Origin: Paracoccus aeridis
GTDB lineage: Bacteria; Pseudomonadota; Alphaproteobacteria; Rhodobacterales; Rhodobacteraceae
Assembly (NCBI RefSeq): GCF_004923205.2
Contig: NZ_SELD02000043.1
Coordinates: 1-64,000 of the forward strand
DNA length: 64,000 nucleotides
Direction of reading: 5' to 3'
Shown here: positions 28,163 through 36,896 of the stretch, piece after piece
How the letters are laid out: the number at the start of each line of letters is the position of its first letter
Position numbering within the stretch: the first letter of the stretch is position 1
Position numbers and translations under genes: made by a program
Notes under the pieces: model-generated
The model's database searches: none
Told to the model about the DNA's origin: nothing
Seen by the model: the letters and a program-made list of their open reading frames with translations, nothing else

Positions 28163-30568
28163 ATGAAGCTTACCTTCTCCTGGCTCCGTGACCATCTCGA
28201 CACCACGGCGAGTCTGACCGAGATTACCGACGCGCTGACCGACCTCGGGCTTGAGGTCGAGGAGGTCGTCGATCCCGCCTCCAAGCTCTCCGCCTTCACC
28301 CTCGCCCGGATCGCGCAGGCCGAGCCGCATCCCGACGCCGACCGGCTGCGGGTGCTGCGGGTGGAAACCGACGAGGGCGAGAAGCAGGTCGTCTGCGGCG
28401 CGCCGAACGCGCGGGCGGGGCTGGTCGGCGTGCTGGCCAAGCCCGGAGACCATGTGCCGGGGATCGACACCACCCTCGGCGTGGGAAAGATCCGCGGTGT
28501 GGAATCCCACGGCATGATGGCCTCGGAACGCGAGCTGGAGCTGTCGGACGAACACAACGGCATCATCGAGCTGCCCTCGGGGCAGGTCGGGCAGCGGTTC
28601 ACCGACTGGCTGGCCGAGAACGCGCCCGAGAAGATCGACCCGGTGTTCGAGATCAAGATCACCCCCAACCGCCCCGACGCGCTGGGCATCCGCGGCATCG
28701 CCCGCGACCTCGCCGCCCGGGGGCTGGGGACGCTGAAGCCGCTCGACATCCCGCCGGTCGAGGGCAGCTTCGACTCCCCCATCGGCGTCACCATCGCGCC
28801 GGAGGCCACGGCGCGCGCGCCGCATTTCACCGGCCGGCTGATCCGCGGCGTGACGAACGGCCCCAGCCCCGACTGGCTGCAGCAGCGGCTGCGGGCCATC
28901 GGGCTGCGCCCGATCTCGACGCTGGTGGACATCACCAACCTGTTCACCTTCGACCTCAACCGCCCGCTGCATGTCTTCGACGCCGCCCGCGTCCACGGCG
29001 ACCTGACCGTGCGCGGCGCGAAGGCGGGCGAGAGCCTGCTCGCGCTCGACGGCAAGACCTACGACCTGCGCGAGAGCGACCTCGTGATCGCCGACGACCA
29101 GGGCCCCGAAAGCCTTGCCGGGATCATGGGCGGCGAGGCGTCGGGCGTGACCGGGGCGACGACGGACGTGTTCCTTGAAAGCGCCTACTGGCAGCCGATC
29201 GGGATCGCCGCGACGGGGCGCGCGCTCAAGATCAACTCGGACGCGCGCTACCGCTTCGAGCGCGGCGTGGACCCCGCGTTCACGCGCCCGGGGCTGGAGG
29301 CGGCGACGCGCCTGATCCTCGATCTCTGCGGGGGCGAGGCGAGCCGCGTGGTCGAGGCGGGGGCGGCGCCCGACACTGCGCGCGCCTACCGGCTGGACCC
29401 GGCGCGGACGCAGAGCCTCGTGGGGATGGAGATCCCCGAGGCGCGGCAGCGCGCGACGCTGGAAGCGCTCGGCTTCCGGATGGACGGCGACATGGCGTGG
29501 GTGCCGCCGTGGCGCCCCGACGTGCAGGGCGAGGCCGACCTGATCGAGGAAGTCGCCCGCATTGCGAGCCTGTCGCGGCTCGAGGGCAAGCCCCTGCCGC
29601 GTCCGCGCCCGGGCGTGCCGCAGCCCGTCCTGACGCCCCTGCAGCGGCGCGAGGGCGCGGCGCGGCGGATGGCGGCGGCGCTCGGCTACAACGAATGCGT
29701 CACCTACAGCTTCATCGACGAAGCCTCGGCGGCGCTGTTCGGCGGCGGCTCGGACGCGGTCAGGATCGAGAACCCGATCAGCAGCGAGATGTCGCACCTG
29801 CGCCCCGACCTGCTGCCCGGCCTGCTGGCGGCGGCGGCGCGGAACCAGGCGCGCGGCTTTGCCGACCTGGCGCTGTTCGAGCTGGGGCCGGTCTTCTCGG
29901 GCGGCGAGCCGGGTGAGCAGACGGTGCAGCTGACCGGCCTTCTGGTCGGGGCCAGCGCGCCCCGCGACGCCTTCGGGTCGCGCCGTCCGGTCGATGTCTA
30001 CGACGCCAAGGCCGACGCCGAGGCGATCCTTTCCACGATCGGCGCGCCCGCCCGGGCGCAGGTTGACCGCAAGCTCGACGGCTGGTGGCATCCGGGCCGC
30101 GCCGGCAACATCGCGCTGGGGCCGAACCGGCTCGCCACCTTCGGCGAGGTGCATCCGCGCGTCCTCAAGGCGATGGGCGTCAAGGGGCCGGCGGTCGCGT
30201 TCACGGTCCACGTCGCGAACGTGCCGCTGCCGAAGGTGAAGACGCCGACGCGCCCCGCGCTCAACCTCAGCGACCTGCAGGCGGTCGAACGCGATTTCGC
30301 CTTCGTGGTGGACGCGGGCGTGGAGGCGCTGACCATCGTCAACGCGGCGCAGGGCGCGGACAAGGCGCTGATCGAAAGCGTGCGCGTGTTCGACCAGTTC
30401 GCGGGCGAAAAGGCCGAGGCGCAGATGGGCGCGGGCAGGAAGTCCGTCGCGATCACCGCGCGTCTCCAGCCCCGCGACAAGACGCTGACCGACAAGGAGA
30501 TCGAGGCGGTCGCGGCGAAGATCGTGGAAAAGGTCGCCAGGGCGACCGGCGGCACGCTGCGCAGCTGA
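28163..30568 (+). CDS. pheT: Phenylalanyl-tRNA synthetase beta subunit
   Basis: The product is 801 residues. Domains in order are a tRNA-binding OB domain (about 40-150, ARIAQAEPHPDADRLRVLRVETDEGEKQVVCGAPN), B3/B4 (about 210-370, ALKINSDARYRFERGVDP), B5, the catalytic-like core (RMAAALGYNECVTYSFI) and a C-terminal FDX anticodon-binding domain (AVERDFAFVVD... RLQPRDKTLTDKEIE). It forms the alpha2-beta2 enzyme with PheS and edits mischarged Tyr. ATG 28163 follows GCGGAGG, which lies in the end of the AT-rich gene. Confidence 0.97.
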   Translation: MKLTFSWLRDHLDTTASLTEITDALTDLGLEVEEVVDPASKLSAFTLARIAQAEPHPDADRLRVLRVETDEGEKQVVCGAPNARAGLVGVLAKPGDHVPGIDTTLGVGKIRGVESHGMMASERELELSDEHNGIIELPSGQVGQRFTDWLAENAPEKIDPVFEIKITPNRPDALGIRGIARDLAARGLGTLKPLDIPPVEGSFDSPIGVTIAPEATARAPHFTGRLIRGVTNGPSPDWLQQRLRAIGLRPISTLVDITNLFTFDLNRPLHVFDAARVHGDLTVRGAKAGESLLALDGKTYDLRESDLVIADDQGPESLAGIMGGEASGVTGATTDVFLESAYWQPIGIAATGRALKINSDARYRFERGVDPAFTRPGLEAATRLILDLCGGEASRVVEAGAAPDTARAYRLDPARTQSLVGMEIPEARQRATLEALGFRMDGDMAWVPPWRPDVQGEADLIEEVARIASLSRLEGKPLPRPRPGVPQPVLTPLQRREGAARRMAAALGYNECVTYSFIDEASAALFGGGSDAVRIENPISSEMSHLRPDLLPGLLAAAARNQARGFADLALFELGPVFSGGEPGEQTVQLTGLLVGASAPRDAFGSRRPVDVYDAKADAEAILSTIGAPARAQVDRKLDGWWHPGRAGNIALGPNRLATFGEVHPRVLKAMGVKGPAVAFTVHVANVPLPKVKTPTRPALNLSDLQAVERDFAFVVDAGVEALTIVNAAQGADKALIESVRVFDQFAGEKAEAQMGAGRKSVAITARLQPRDKTLTDKEIEAVAAKIVEKVARATGGTLRS

Positions 30569-30575
30569 GGCGGGC

Positions 30576-30604
30576 GGGCGCCGACCCGAATCGGGCCGGC
30601 GCCC
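30576..30604. terminator. Hairpin between convergent pheT and GST genes
   Basis: GGGCGCCG (30576-30583) pairs with CGGCGCCC (30597-30604). Inside it CCCGA pairs with TCGGG across a single mismatch. No T-tract is present on either side, so termination is plausible but unproven. Confidence 0.5.
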
Positions 30605-30610
30605 CCGCGG

Positions 30611-31336
30611 TCATTCGCGGGGCGGGACGTCGAGGCCCCTTTCCACCGCCGGCCGGGCGGTGAAACGGTCCACCCAGCGGGCGATGTTCCGGAAGTCGTC
30701 AAGGCCGACCAGGTCCTGCGCCTCGTACCCGGTCCGCAGGGTCCGCACCCACGGCGCGATCGCGATGTCGGCGATGGAATAGTTGCCGGTGATCCAGTCG
30801 CGCCCGTCAAGCTGCCGGTCGATGACGCCGAGAAGCCGCTTGGCCTCGTTGACGTAGCGGGTAAGCGGGCGCTTGTCCTCGATCTCGCGGCCCTTGTAGC
30901 GGTGGAAGAAGCCGATCTGGCCGAACATCGGCCCCACGCCGCCCATCTGGAACATCAGCCACTGGATGGTGTGATACCGCGCGGCCCCCTCGCGCGGCAG
31001 GAAGCGCCCGGTCTTGTCGCCGAGATAGATCAGCATCGCGCCGGATTCCCACAGGCCGATCGGCTCGCCCCCCGGCCCGTCCGGGTCGATCATCGCGGGG
31101 ATCTTGTTGTTGGGGTTCAGCGACAGGAACTCGGGCGTCATCTGGTCTTCGGGGTCGCCGATGCTGATGCGGTGGACGTCATAGTCCAGCCCGCATTCCC
31201 CGAGCATGATCGACGCCTTGACCCCGTTCGGCGTCGGCAGCGAATACAGCTGGATCACGTCCGCGCGGCGCGGCGGCCAGCGCCTTGTGATCGGAAATCC
31301 ACTCAGATCAGCCAATCTCGGGCCTCCCGCGTTCAA
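30611..31336 (-). CDS. Glutathione S-transferase family protein (YfcG/Ure2p-like)
   Basis: The product is up to 241 residues. The thioredoxin-like N-terminal domain starts at [57 protein letters not shown], the pattern of the YfcG/YghU (Nu-class) GSTs, which reduce disulfides using glutathione. The C-terminal helical domain contains [12 protein letters not shown]. The first 26 residues ([26 protein letters not shown]) do not fit the fold, and a later start such as the GTG at VIQLYS is possible. It is divergent from mscL. Confidence 0.87.
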   Translation of the reverse strand: MNAGGPRLADLSGFPITRRWPPRRADVIQLYSLPTPNGVKASIMLGECGLDYDVHRISIGDPEDQMTPEFLSLNPNNKIPAMIDPDGPGGEPIGLWESGAMLIYLGDKTGRFLPREGAARYHTIQWLMFQMGGVGPMFGQIGFFHRYKGREIEDKRPLTRYVNEAKRLLGVIDRQLDGRDWITGNYSIADIAIAPWVRTLRTGYEAQDLVGLDDFRNIARWVDRFTARPAVERGLDVPPRE

Positions 31337-31415
31337 TCTTTTGTTTACTGCTGCGTGTCATGGTACCCCGACCCTAGCAGGAGCCTTGCCTGCATCAACG
31401 ACGAAAGGGCTCGCC

Positions 31416-31895
31416 ATGATCAAGGAATTTCGTGATTTCATCGCCAAGGGCAATGTCATGGACATGGCCGTCGGCATCATCATCGGGGCCGCGTTCACGG
31501 CGATCGTCACCTCGCTCGTCAGCGACCTGATCGAGCCCGTGCTTGGCCTGATCACGGGCAACACCGATTTTTCGAACTACTTCTACCCGCTCGACGGCAA
31601 CGACTATCCGACGCTGCGGGCAGCGCGCGACGCCGGCGTCGGCGTGTTCGCCTATGGCAGCTTCATCACGGCGGTCATCAATTTCCTGATCATCGCCTTC
31701 GTCGTGTTCCTGCTGGTGAAGGGCGTGAACAACATCAAGGACCGCGCCATGCGCAAGCAGGAAGCCGAGGCTTCCGCGGCCGGCCCCTCGCAGGAAGCCC
31801 TGCTGGCCGAGATCCGCGACCTGCTGGCCGCCCGGCCCGACATGGGCCGGACTGCCGGCCCGGCCGGTTCCCACGATCCGGCGCAGCTGCGCTGA
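31416..31895 (+). CDS. mscL: Large-conductance mechanosensitive channel MscL
   Basis: The product is 159 residues. It opens [46 protein letters not shown], the MscL amphipathic helix and pore helix. The second membrane helix is [22 protein letters not shown], and the C-terminal bundle ends in [14 protein letters not shown]. It releases solutes on hypo-osmotic shock. ATG 31416 is set by this highly conserved N-terminus. A terminator follows. Confidence 0.97.
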   Translation: MIKEFRDFIAKGNVMDMAVGIIIGAAFTAIVTSLVSDLIEPVLGLITGNTDFSNYFYPLDGNDYPTLRAARDAGVGVFAYGSFITAVINFLIIAFVVFLLVKGVNNIKDRAMRKQEAEASAAGPSQEALLAEIRDLLAARPDMGRTAGPAGSHDPAQLR

Positions 31896-31902
31896 CCCGA
31901 AC

Positions 31903-31939
31903 CGGCGGGCGGGGGACGACCCGGCCCGCCGTGTTTTCC
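31903..31939 (+). terminator. Terminator between convergent mscL and ald
   Basis: CGGCGGGC (31903-31910) pairs with GCCCGCCG (31924-31931), followed by TGTTTTCC. It begins eight bases after the mscL stop. Confidence 0.65.
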
Positions 31940-31961
31940 GTCGCGTGAACCGCCGCTGCGG

Positions 31962-33080
31962 TCAAAGCCCCAGCAGCGCCTCGGGCGTGCGGGCCTCCAG
32001 CCCCAGCGCCGCGCCGACGGGGGGTGAGGTCAGGACGCCGTCGTGGACCGCCAGTCCCGCCCGCAGGTGGGGATCGGACGTGCAGGCCGCGCGCCAGCCC
32101 TGCTCGGCCAGCGCCACGACGAACGGCAGCGTCGCGTTCCCCAGCGCCTGGGTCGAGGTGCGGGCGACCGCGCCCGGCATGTTGGCCACGCAGTAGTGCA
32201 GCACGTCGTCGACCGTGTAGACGGGATCCTCGTGGGTGGTCGCGTGCGACGTCTCGAAACAGCCGCCCTGGTCGATCGCCACGTCGACCAGCACCGACCC
32301 CGGCAGCATCGTCGACAGCTGCGCGCGGGTGACGAGCTTGGGCGCGGCCGCGCCGGGGATCAGGACCGCGCCGATCACCACGTCCGCGGTCGGCAGCAGG
32401 TCCGCGATCGCGCCGGTGTTGGAATACTGCGTCTTCAGCCGGCCCATGAAGATGTCGTCGATATAGGACAGCCGCGCCAGCGACCTGTCCAGCACCGTCA
32501 CGTCGGCGCCCATTCCGACCGCCACGCGGGCGGCCGCCGTTCCAACGACGCCGCCGCCGATGATGACGACCCGCGCCGGCTGCACGCCGGGCACCCCGCC
32601 AAGCAGGACGCCCCGACCGCCATTCGCCTTCTGCAGCGCCCAAGCGCCCATCTGCGGCGCAAGCCGGCCCGCCACCTCGGACATCGGCGCAAGCAGCGGC
32701 AGGCCGCCGCGGGCGTCGGTCACGGTTTCATAGGCGATCGCGGTCGCGCCCGACGCGAGAAGGTCGCGCGTCTGGTCGGGATCGGGCGCGAGGTGCAGGT
32801 AGGTGAAGAGAAGCTGCCCGCCGCGCAGCATCGCGCGCTCGCCGGCCTGCGGTTCCTTGACCTTGACGATCATGTCCGCCGCCGCGAACACCGACGTCGC
32901 GTCCGGCGCGATCTCGGCCCCGGCGGCGGAGTAGTCCGGATCGGTGAACCCCGCGCCCGTCCCGGCACCGGCCTGGATCGATACGCGGTGGCCGCGCCCC
33001 ACCAATTCCTGCACCGCGTCCGGCGTCAGCCCGACCCGGAACTCCTGCGGCTTGATTTCCTTCGGGCAACCGACGTGCAT
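31962..33080 (-). CDS. ald: Alanine dehydrogenase
   Basis: The product is 372 residues. It begins [20 protein letters not shown], the family N-terminus. KVKEP carries the conserved lysine region, FTYLHLAPD the catalytic-His region, and [28 protein letters not shown] the NAD-binding motif. It interconverts L-alanine and pyruvate plus ammonium. GGGGAGGAAG just before ATG 33080 fixes the start. The divergent Lrp-type regulator is its likely controller, as with AldR in other bacteria. Confidence 0.96.
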   Translation of the reverse strand: MHVGCPKEIKPQEFRVGLTPDAVQELVGRGHRVSIQAGAGTGAGFTDPDYSAAGAEIAPDATSVFAAADMIVKVKEPQAGERAMLRGGQLLFTYLHLAPDPDQTRDLLASGATAIAYETVTDARGGLPLLAPMSEVAGRLAPQMGAWALQKANGGRGVLLGGVPGVQPARVVIIGGGVVGTAAARVAVGMGADVTVLDRSLARLSYIDDIFMGRLKTQYSNTGAIADLLPTADVVIGAVLIPGAAAPKLVTRAQLSTMLPGSVLVDVAIDQGGCFETSHATTHEDPVYTVDDVLHYCVANMPGAVARTSTQALGNATLPFVVALAEQGWRAACTSDPHLRAGLAVHDGVLTSPPVGAALGLEARTPEALLGL

Positions 33081-33121
33081 GCGACTTCCTCCCCTTCGCA
33101 AAGCGCTCCCCTGTCGCGATC

Positions 33122-33150
33122 CTGTCATGACAGTGCGGAAGATTTCTGCT
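33122..33150 (+). promoter_or_regulatory. Promoter with overlapping palindrome before the Lrp-type regulator
   Basis: ATGACA (33127-33132) and TTATCT (33150-33155, just beyond the listed end) are spaced by 17 bases. The perfect 12-nt palindrome CTGTCATGACAG (33122-33133) covers the -35 box and lies 42 bases from the ald start. It is a good candidate operator for the divergent pair. Confidence 0.45.
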
Positions 33151-33225
33151 TATCTGCCGGCGAGCCGGCGGGGTCAGGTGAAGATCCTGCTGCATTCTGC
33201 GTGTTGGGCCGAAGGAACCGCCGGA

Positions 33226-33687
33226 ATGATCCAGATCGACGATACCGACCGGCGCATCCTTGCGACGCTGCAGAAAGAGGGGCGGATATCGAACGCGGAC
33301 CTTGCCGAACGGGTGAACCTGTCGGCCAGCGCCTGCCACCGCAGGGTCCAGCGGCTGGAACAGGCGGGCGTGATCGCAGGCTACGTCGCGCTGCTGGACC
33401 AGCGCAGCCTGGACCGCACGACAACCGTCTTCGTCGAGATCACGCTTTCGGGTCAGGGCGACGCGGTGCTCGACGCCTTCGAAAAGGCTGTCCGCGCCAT
33501 CCCCGACGTGCTGGAATGCCACCTGATGGCGGGGACGGCCGACTACCTGCTGAAGGTGCTGGCCGCCGACACCGACGATTTCGCCCGCATCCACCGACAG
33601 CACCTCGCCCGGTTGCCGGGCGTCGCGCAGATGCAGTCGTCGTTTTCGCTGCGGACGGTCGTGCAGACGACGGCGCTGCCGGTGTGA
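33226..33687 (+). CDS. Lrp/AsnC family transcriptional regulator
   Basis: The product is 153 residues. The N-terminal helix-turn-helix is DDTDRRILATLQKEGRISNADLAERVNLSASACHRRVQRLEQAGVI. The C-terminal RAM ligand-binding domain is TTVFVEITLSGQGDAVLDAFEKAVRAIPDVLECHLMAGTADYLLKV. Divergent orientation to ald suggests an AldR-like, alanine-responsive activator or repressor. ATG 33226 follows GAAGGA at normal spacing. The frame is open further upstream with no similarity to the family. Confidence 0.95.
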   Translation: MIQIDDTDRRILATLQKEGRISNADLAERVNLSASACHRRVQRLEQAGVIAGYVALLDQRSLDRTTTVFVEITLSGQGDAVLDAFEKAVRAIPDVLECHLMAGTADYLLKVLAADTDDFARIHRQHLARLPGVAQMQSSFSLRTVVQTTALPV

Positions 33688-33769
33688 GGGCGATAGGGCT
33701 GCAGTGCGCGGGCAAAAACCTGCGGGTGCTCCGAGAAGCCGCGACCGTCCGTTGACACGCCGGGAAGAA

Positions 33770-33801
33770 GAAACCCCCGCGGCCAGGGCTGCGGGGGTTT
33801 C
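33770..33801 (-). terminator. Terminator of rpsU
   Basis: GAAACCCCCGC (33770-33780) pairs perfectly with GCGGGGGTTTC (33791-33801) over a 10-base loop. Read on the minus strand the stem is followed by TTCTTCCC, giving a U-rich tail downstream of rpsU. It may also serve the convergent Lrp-type gene. Confidence 0.85.
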
Positions 33802-33869
33802 CTGAACTCATGGCTCGCTCGTCGGACAGCGCGCCTTCGCAAGACCCGTAAGGGGCTTTCTCAAGTCCC

Positions 33870-34076
33870 TCAGAGGGCGCCTTCGCGCTGGGCCTTTTTA
33901 CGGGCCAGCTTGCGGGCGCGGCGGACGGCCTCGGCCTTTTCACGGGCTTTCTTGACCGACGGCTTCTCGAAATGCTGCTTCAGCTTCATTTCGCGGAAGA
34001 CCCCTTCGCGCTGAAGTTTCTTCTTCAGGGCACGAAGCGCCTGTTCGACGTTGTTGTCGCGAACGCTCACCTGCAT
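33870..34076 (-). CDS. rpsU: 30S ribosomal protein S21
   Basis: The product is 68 residues: [57 protein letters not shown], the standard S21 sequence. It is a monocistronic gene with its own promoter (34130-34158) and terminator. It is divergent from coq9. Confidence 0.98.
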   Translation of the reverse strand: MQVSVRDNNVEQALRALKKKLQREGVFREMKLKQHFEKPSVKKAREKAEAVRRARKLARKKAQREGAL

Positions 34077-34129
34077 GTGGTTGTCACCACCTTCCTAGGT
34101 TAGAGTTGATCTGATCTGCAGGAAGCGGC

Positions 34130-34158
34130 CCTATAGCCCGACTGCCCCGGCTTGTCCA
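34130..34158 (-). promoter_or_regulatory. Probable promoter of rpsU
   Basis: On the minus strand TGGACA (34158-34153) and TATAGG (34135-34130) are separated by exactly 17 bases. The -10 sequence is identical to that of the rpmI promoter in this window. The predicted leader is about 45-50 nt. Confidence 0.6.
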
Positions 34159-34171
34159 GCGGAGGACGACG

Positions 34172-34852
34172 ATGAATGACGCGACCGACAGGCTGCTGGA
34201 TGCGGCGCTGCTGCACGTCCCGTTCGAGGGGATGAACGACCGTGCGCTGGTGGCGGGCGCGCGCGACATCGGCATCTCGCCGGACGTGGCGCGGGCGATG
34301 TTCCCGCAGGGCGGCGCGGGGCTCGCGGCGGCGTACCACCGGCGCGGCGACGCGGCCCTGCGCGCCGCGCTGCGGGCCGATCCGCCCGCCGGACGGTTCC
34401 GGGACCGCGTGGCCGATGCGCTGTGGCGCAGGGTCTGCGCGTCCGACCCCGAGCTGGTGCGCGCAGGCGCGTCTGTCATGGCGCTGCCGCAGAACGCGGC
34501 CCTGGGCGCGCGGCTCGTCTGGGAAACGGCCGACACGGTCTGGACGGCGCTGGGCGACAGGTCCGACGACGTGAACTGGTGGACCAAGCGGGCCACGCTG
34601 TCGTCGGTGTGGGGCGCCGTGGTGCTGTACTGGCTCGGCGACTATTCCGAGGGGCGGGCCGACACCCGCGCCTTCATCGACCGCCGGATCGACGACGTGA
34701 TGCGGTTCGAGAAGCTCAAGGCCGCGGCCCGCAGGGTGCCGGGGGTGGGCACGCTCGCCGATTTCGCCACCGGCTGGATCACCAGCCCCCCGCGCGACAG
34801 CCGGTTTGCCGCACCGGGCGGGACGCGGCGCAACGACGGAGCCACGAGATGA
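34172..34852 (+). CDS. COQ9 family protein (ubiquinone biosynthesis accessory)
   Basis: The product is 226 residues. It has an N-terminal helix-turn-helix-like region (RLLDAALLHVPFEGMNDRALVAGARDIGISPDVARAMFPQG) and the conserved COQ9 core DDVNWWTKRATLSSVWGAVVLYWLGDYSEG, with TRAFIDRRIDDVMRFEKLK downstream. In mitochondria COQ9 presents quinone precursors to COQ7; the alphaproteobacterial homologues are thought to act likewise. Its stop overlaps the start of a quinone oxidoreductase gene (ATGA), a fitting quinone-related pair. Confidence 0.9.
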   Translation: MNDATDRLLDAALLHVPFEGMNDRALVAGARDIGISPDVARAMFPQGGAGLAAAYHRRGDAALRAALRADPPAGRFRDRVADALWRRVCASDPELVRAGASVMALPQNAALGARLVWETADTVWTALGDRSDDVNWWTKRATLSSVWGAVVLYWLGDYSEGRADTRAFIDRRIDDVMRFEKLKAAARRVPGVGTLADFATGWITSPPRDSRFAAPGGTRRNDGATR

Positions 34853-35844
34853 ACCTTCCCGACGACATGACCGCGATCGAGATCTCGCAGCCCGGCGGGC
34901 CGGAAACGCTGACGCCGGCGCGGCGGACGGTGCCGATGCCGGGCCCGGGGCAGATCGTGATTCGCGTGGCCTATGCCGGGGTGAACCGGCCCGACGTGCT
35001 GCAGCGGCTGGGCGCCTACGCGCCGCCGCCGGGGGCGTCGGACCTGCCGGGGCTGGAATGTTCCGGCCATGTCGCCGCGGTCGGTCCGGGCGTCACGCGC
35101 TGGCAGATCGGCGACGCGGTCTGCGCGCTGCTGCCCGGCGGCGGCTATGCCGAATACGTGGCCACCCACGCCGACCACGCGCTGCCGGTCCCGCAGGGCG
35201 TGACCCTTCGCGCGGCCGCGTGCCTGCCGGAAACGGCCTTCACCGTCTGGTCCAACGTGGTGATGCGCGGGAAGCTGCAGGCGGGCGAGCGGTTTCTCGT
35301 CCACGGCGGATCCTCCGGGATCGGCACCACGGCGATCCAGGTCGCCCGCGCGCTGGGCGCCCGCGTCTGGGCCACCGCCGGATCGGACGAGAAATGCGCG
35401 GCCTGCGCGGCGCTGGGCGCCCAGCCCATCAACTATCGCACCGACGACTTCGTCGAGGCGCTGCAGGACGAGGGCGGGGCCGACCTGATCCTCGACATGG
35501 TGGGTGGCGACTACATCCCGCGCAACATCCGTGCGCTGGCCGATGACGGGCGGCTGGTGTTCATCGCCTTCCTGGGCGGGCCGAAGGTCGAACTGAACTT
35601 CGCGCCGGTCATGTCGCGGCGGCTGACGATCACCGGATCGACCCTGCGCCCGCAATCGGATCTCGCCAAGGCCCGGATCGCCGACGAGCTGCGCCGCCAC
35701 GTCTGGCCCATGGTCGAGGCCGGAAAGCTGCGCCCGGTCATGGACCAGGAGTTCGCGCTGGCCGATGCCGCCGCAGCCCACAGGCGGATGGAGCAGGGCG
35801 ATCACATCGGCAAGATCGTCCTGCGGGTGGCCGGCGAGGACTGA
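34849..35844 (+). CDS. NAD(P)H:quinone oxidoreductase, zeta-crystallin type MDR
   Basis: The product is 331 residues. The N-terminal GroES-like domain has YAGVNRPDVLQRLGAYAPPPGASDLPGLECSG. The Rossmann domain has FLVHGGSSGIGTTAIQVARALGARVWATAGSDEK, the quinone-oxidoreductase (PIG3-like) pattern of the medium-chain dehydrogenase superfamily. There is no zinc-ligand set, as expected for this branch. It is coupled to coq9 by ATGA, so co-expression with ubiquinone biosynthesis is likely. Confidence 0.92.
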   Translation: MNLPDDMTAIEISQPGGPETLTPARRTVPMPGPGQIVIRVAYAGVNRPDVLQRLGAYAPPPGASDLPGLECSGHVAAVGPGVTRWQIGDAVCALLPGGGYAEYVATHADHALPVPQGVTLRAAACLPETAFTVWSNVVMRGKLQAGERFLVHGGSSGIGTTAIQVARALGARVWATAGSDEKCAACAALGAQPINYRTDDFVEALQDEGGADLILDMVGGDYIPRNIRALADDGRLVFIAFLGGPKVELNFAPVMSRRLTITGSTLRPQSDLAKARIADELRRHVWPMVEAGKLRPVMDQEFALADAAAAHRRMEQGDHIGKIVLRVAGED

Positions 35845-35870
35845 TCGCGCGTGTCCCGGAGAACCTCAAG

Positions 35871-35910
35871 CGCCGGAGCCTCCGGCGGGGATATTTCCGG
35901 ACAGAAGATG
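35871..35910 (+). repeat. Candidate dispersed Rhodobacteraceae intergenic element
   Basis: CGCCGGA (35871-35877) pairs with TCCGGCG (35881-35887) across GCC, followed by GGGGATATTT and a purine-rich AGAAGATGGG tail. From memory, intergenic elements of the form CTCCGGCGGGGATATTT plus an AAGAAG-like tail recur in Rhodobacteraceae genomes. Only this one copy is in the window. It lies 26 bases after the quinone oxidoreductase stop and may act as a terminator. Confidence 0.45.
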
Positions 35911-36098
35911 GGACGGGGGCACGCACCCCGCAGCGGCGCTCGTCCGTGCGGGGTGAGGCATCTCCTGTCACGGCCATCGGCGTCCCCGCCTGTTCCGCCC
36001 GGACAGGGTCGCCGAAACATCTTCACACCGGGTTGACGGCACCGATCTTCTGCCCGTGATTATCCATGCGGCGCGTCGGCGGAAGCGGCGCCGGCGCC

Positions 36099-36743
36099 TC
36101 AGCCCGGCGCTTCCATCAGCAGCGCGCCCCGGCAGTCGCGGCGGATGTCGGGGGCGCAGTCGCGCGGCTGAAGGTCGCGGGTCAGGCAGATCCGCACCTC
36201 GTCCAGCCGCGTGCCGTTGCAGGTCACGGTGATGCCGTCGCGGGTCATGTCGGGGTTGGCCTGGATGAACGCGTCCTCGATGACCGACGCGGGCAGGTTC
36301 ACGTCGCGCGGGAGCATCTTCAGCAGCGCCGGCACCTCGGCCGCGGCGGCGGCGTCGCGCACCGCCTGGTAGTAGCCTCGCGCGGACAGGCCCGAACAGC
36401 GGCCGTGCTTCTGCCACTGGTACCAGGCAAGCCCGCCCGACCCCATGACGTCGGCCATCGCCGCGCTGTCGCGGCGCGAGGGATCGCGCTGCGACGTGGC
36501 GCAGTCGGCGGGCCATCCGTCCTCGTATTGCGGCCACAGGCCGTGGACGGTGAAGGCGGTGCGCCTTTCGGGATCGCACTGCGGCTCGTCCCGGCCGCGG
36601 CCTTCCGTCGCGCACCACGCGGGCGACCAGCTGAGCGCGAGGACGTAGTAGTCGAACTCTCCCGCCACATCCTCCGCCGCGAGCGCGGGGCAGGATCCGT
36701 GGGCGACCAGCAGGGCGGCCGCGGCGGCGAGAAGGGCTTTCAT
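36099..36743 (-). CDS. Ribonuclease T2 family protein, exported
   Basis: The product is 214 residues with a Sec signal peptide (cut after ALAA, about residue 23). Both catalytic signatures of RNase T2 are present: CAS I FTVHGLWPQY and CAS II WYQWQKHGRCS. Several Cys support disulfides in the periplasm. T2 enzymes cut single-stranded RNA through 2',3'-cyclic phosphates; a role in scavenging periplasmic RNA is the usual proposal. It is divergent from the TrcR-like gene. A 254-base gap to the convergent gene before it holds the GGGGATATTT element and nothing else recognised. Confidence 0.95.
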   Translation of the reverse strand: MKALLAAAAALLVAHGSCPALAAEDVAGEFDYYVLALSWSPAWCATEGRGRDEPQCDPERRTAFTVHGLWPQYEDGWPADCATSQRDPSRRDSAAMADVMGSGGLAWYQWQKHGRCSGLSARGYYQAVRDAAAAAEVPALLKMLPRDVNLPASVIEDAFIQANPDMTRDGITVTCNGTRLDEVRICLTRDLQPRDCAPDIRRDCRGALLMEAPG

Positions 36744-36784
36744 GCGCGCGAGCGTAGCTGCCCCGCAGGCACGGCAAAAGGGGC

Positions 36785-36813
36785 TTCAAACACCCGGTCC
36801 TTCTGCGTATATT
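36785..36813 (+). promoter_or_regulatory. Probable promoter of the TrcR-like gene
   Basis: TTCAAA (36785-36790) and TATATT (36808-36813) are spaced by 17 bases. The predicted transcript start falls near 36820, next to a short inverted repeat ATTCC (36822-36826) / GGAAT (36836-36840). Confidence 0.5.
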
Positions 36814-36896
36814 GCGCCTCAATTCCCGAAATTGCGGAATGGCGCCCCGCGCCGCCCGGTTTCACCGGACAGGATACGTTTGCGAAGGAGCAACCC

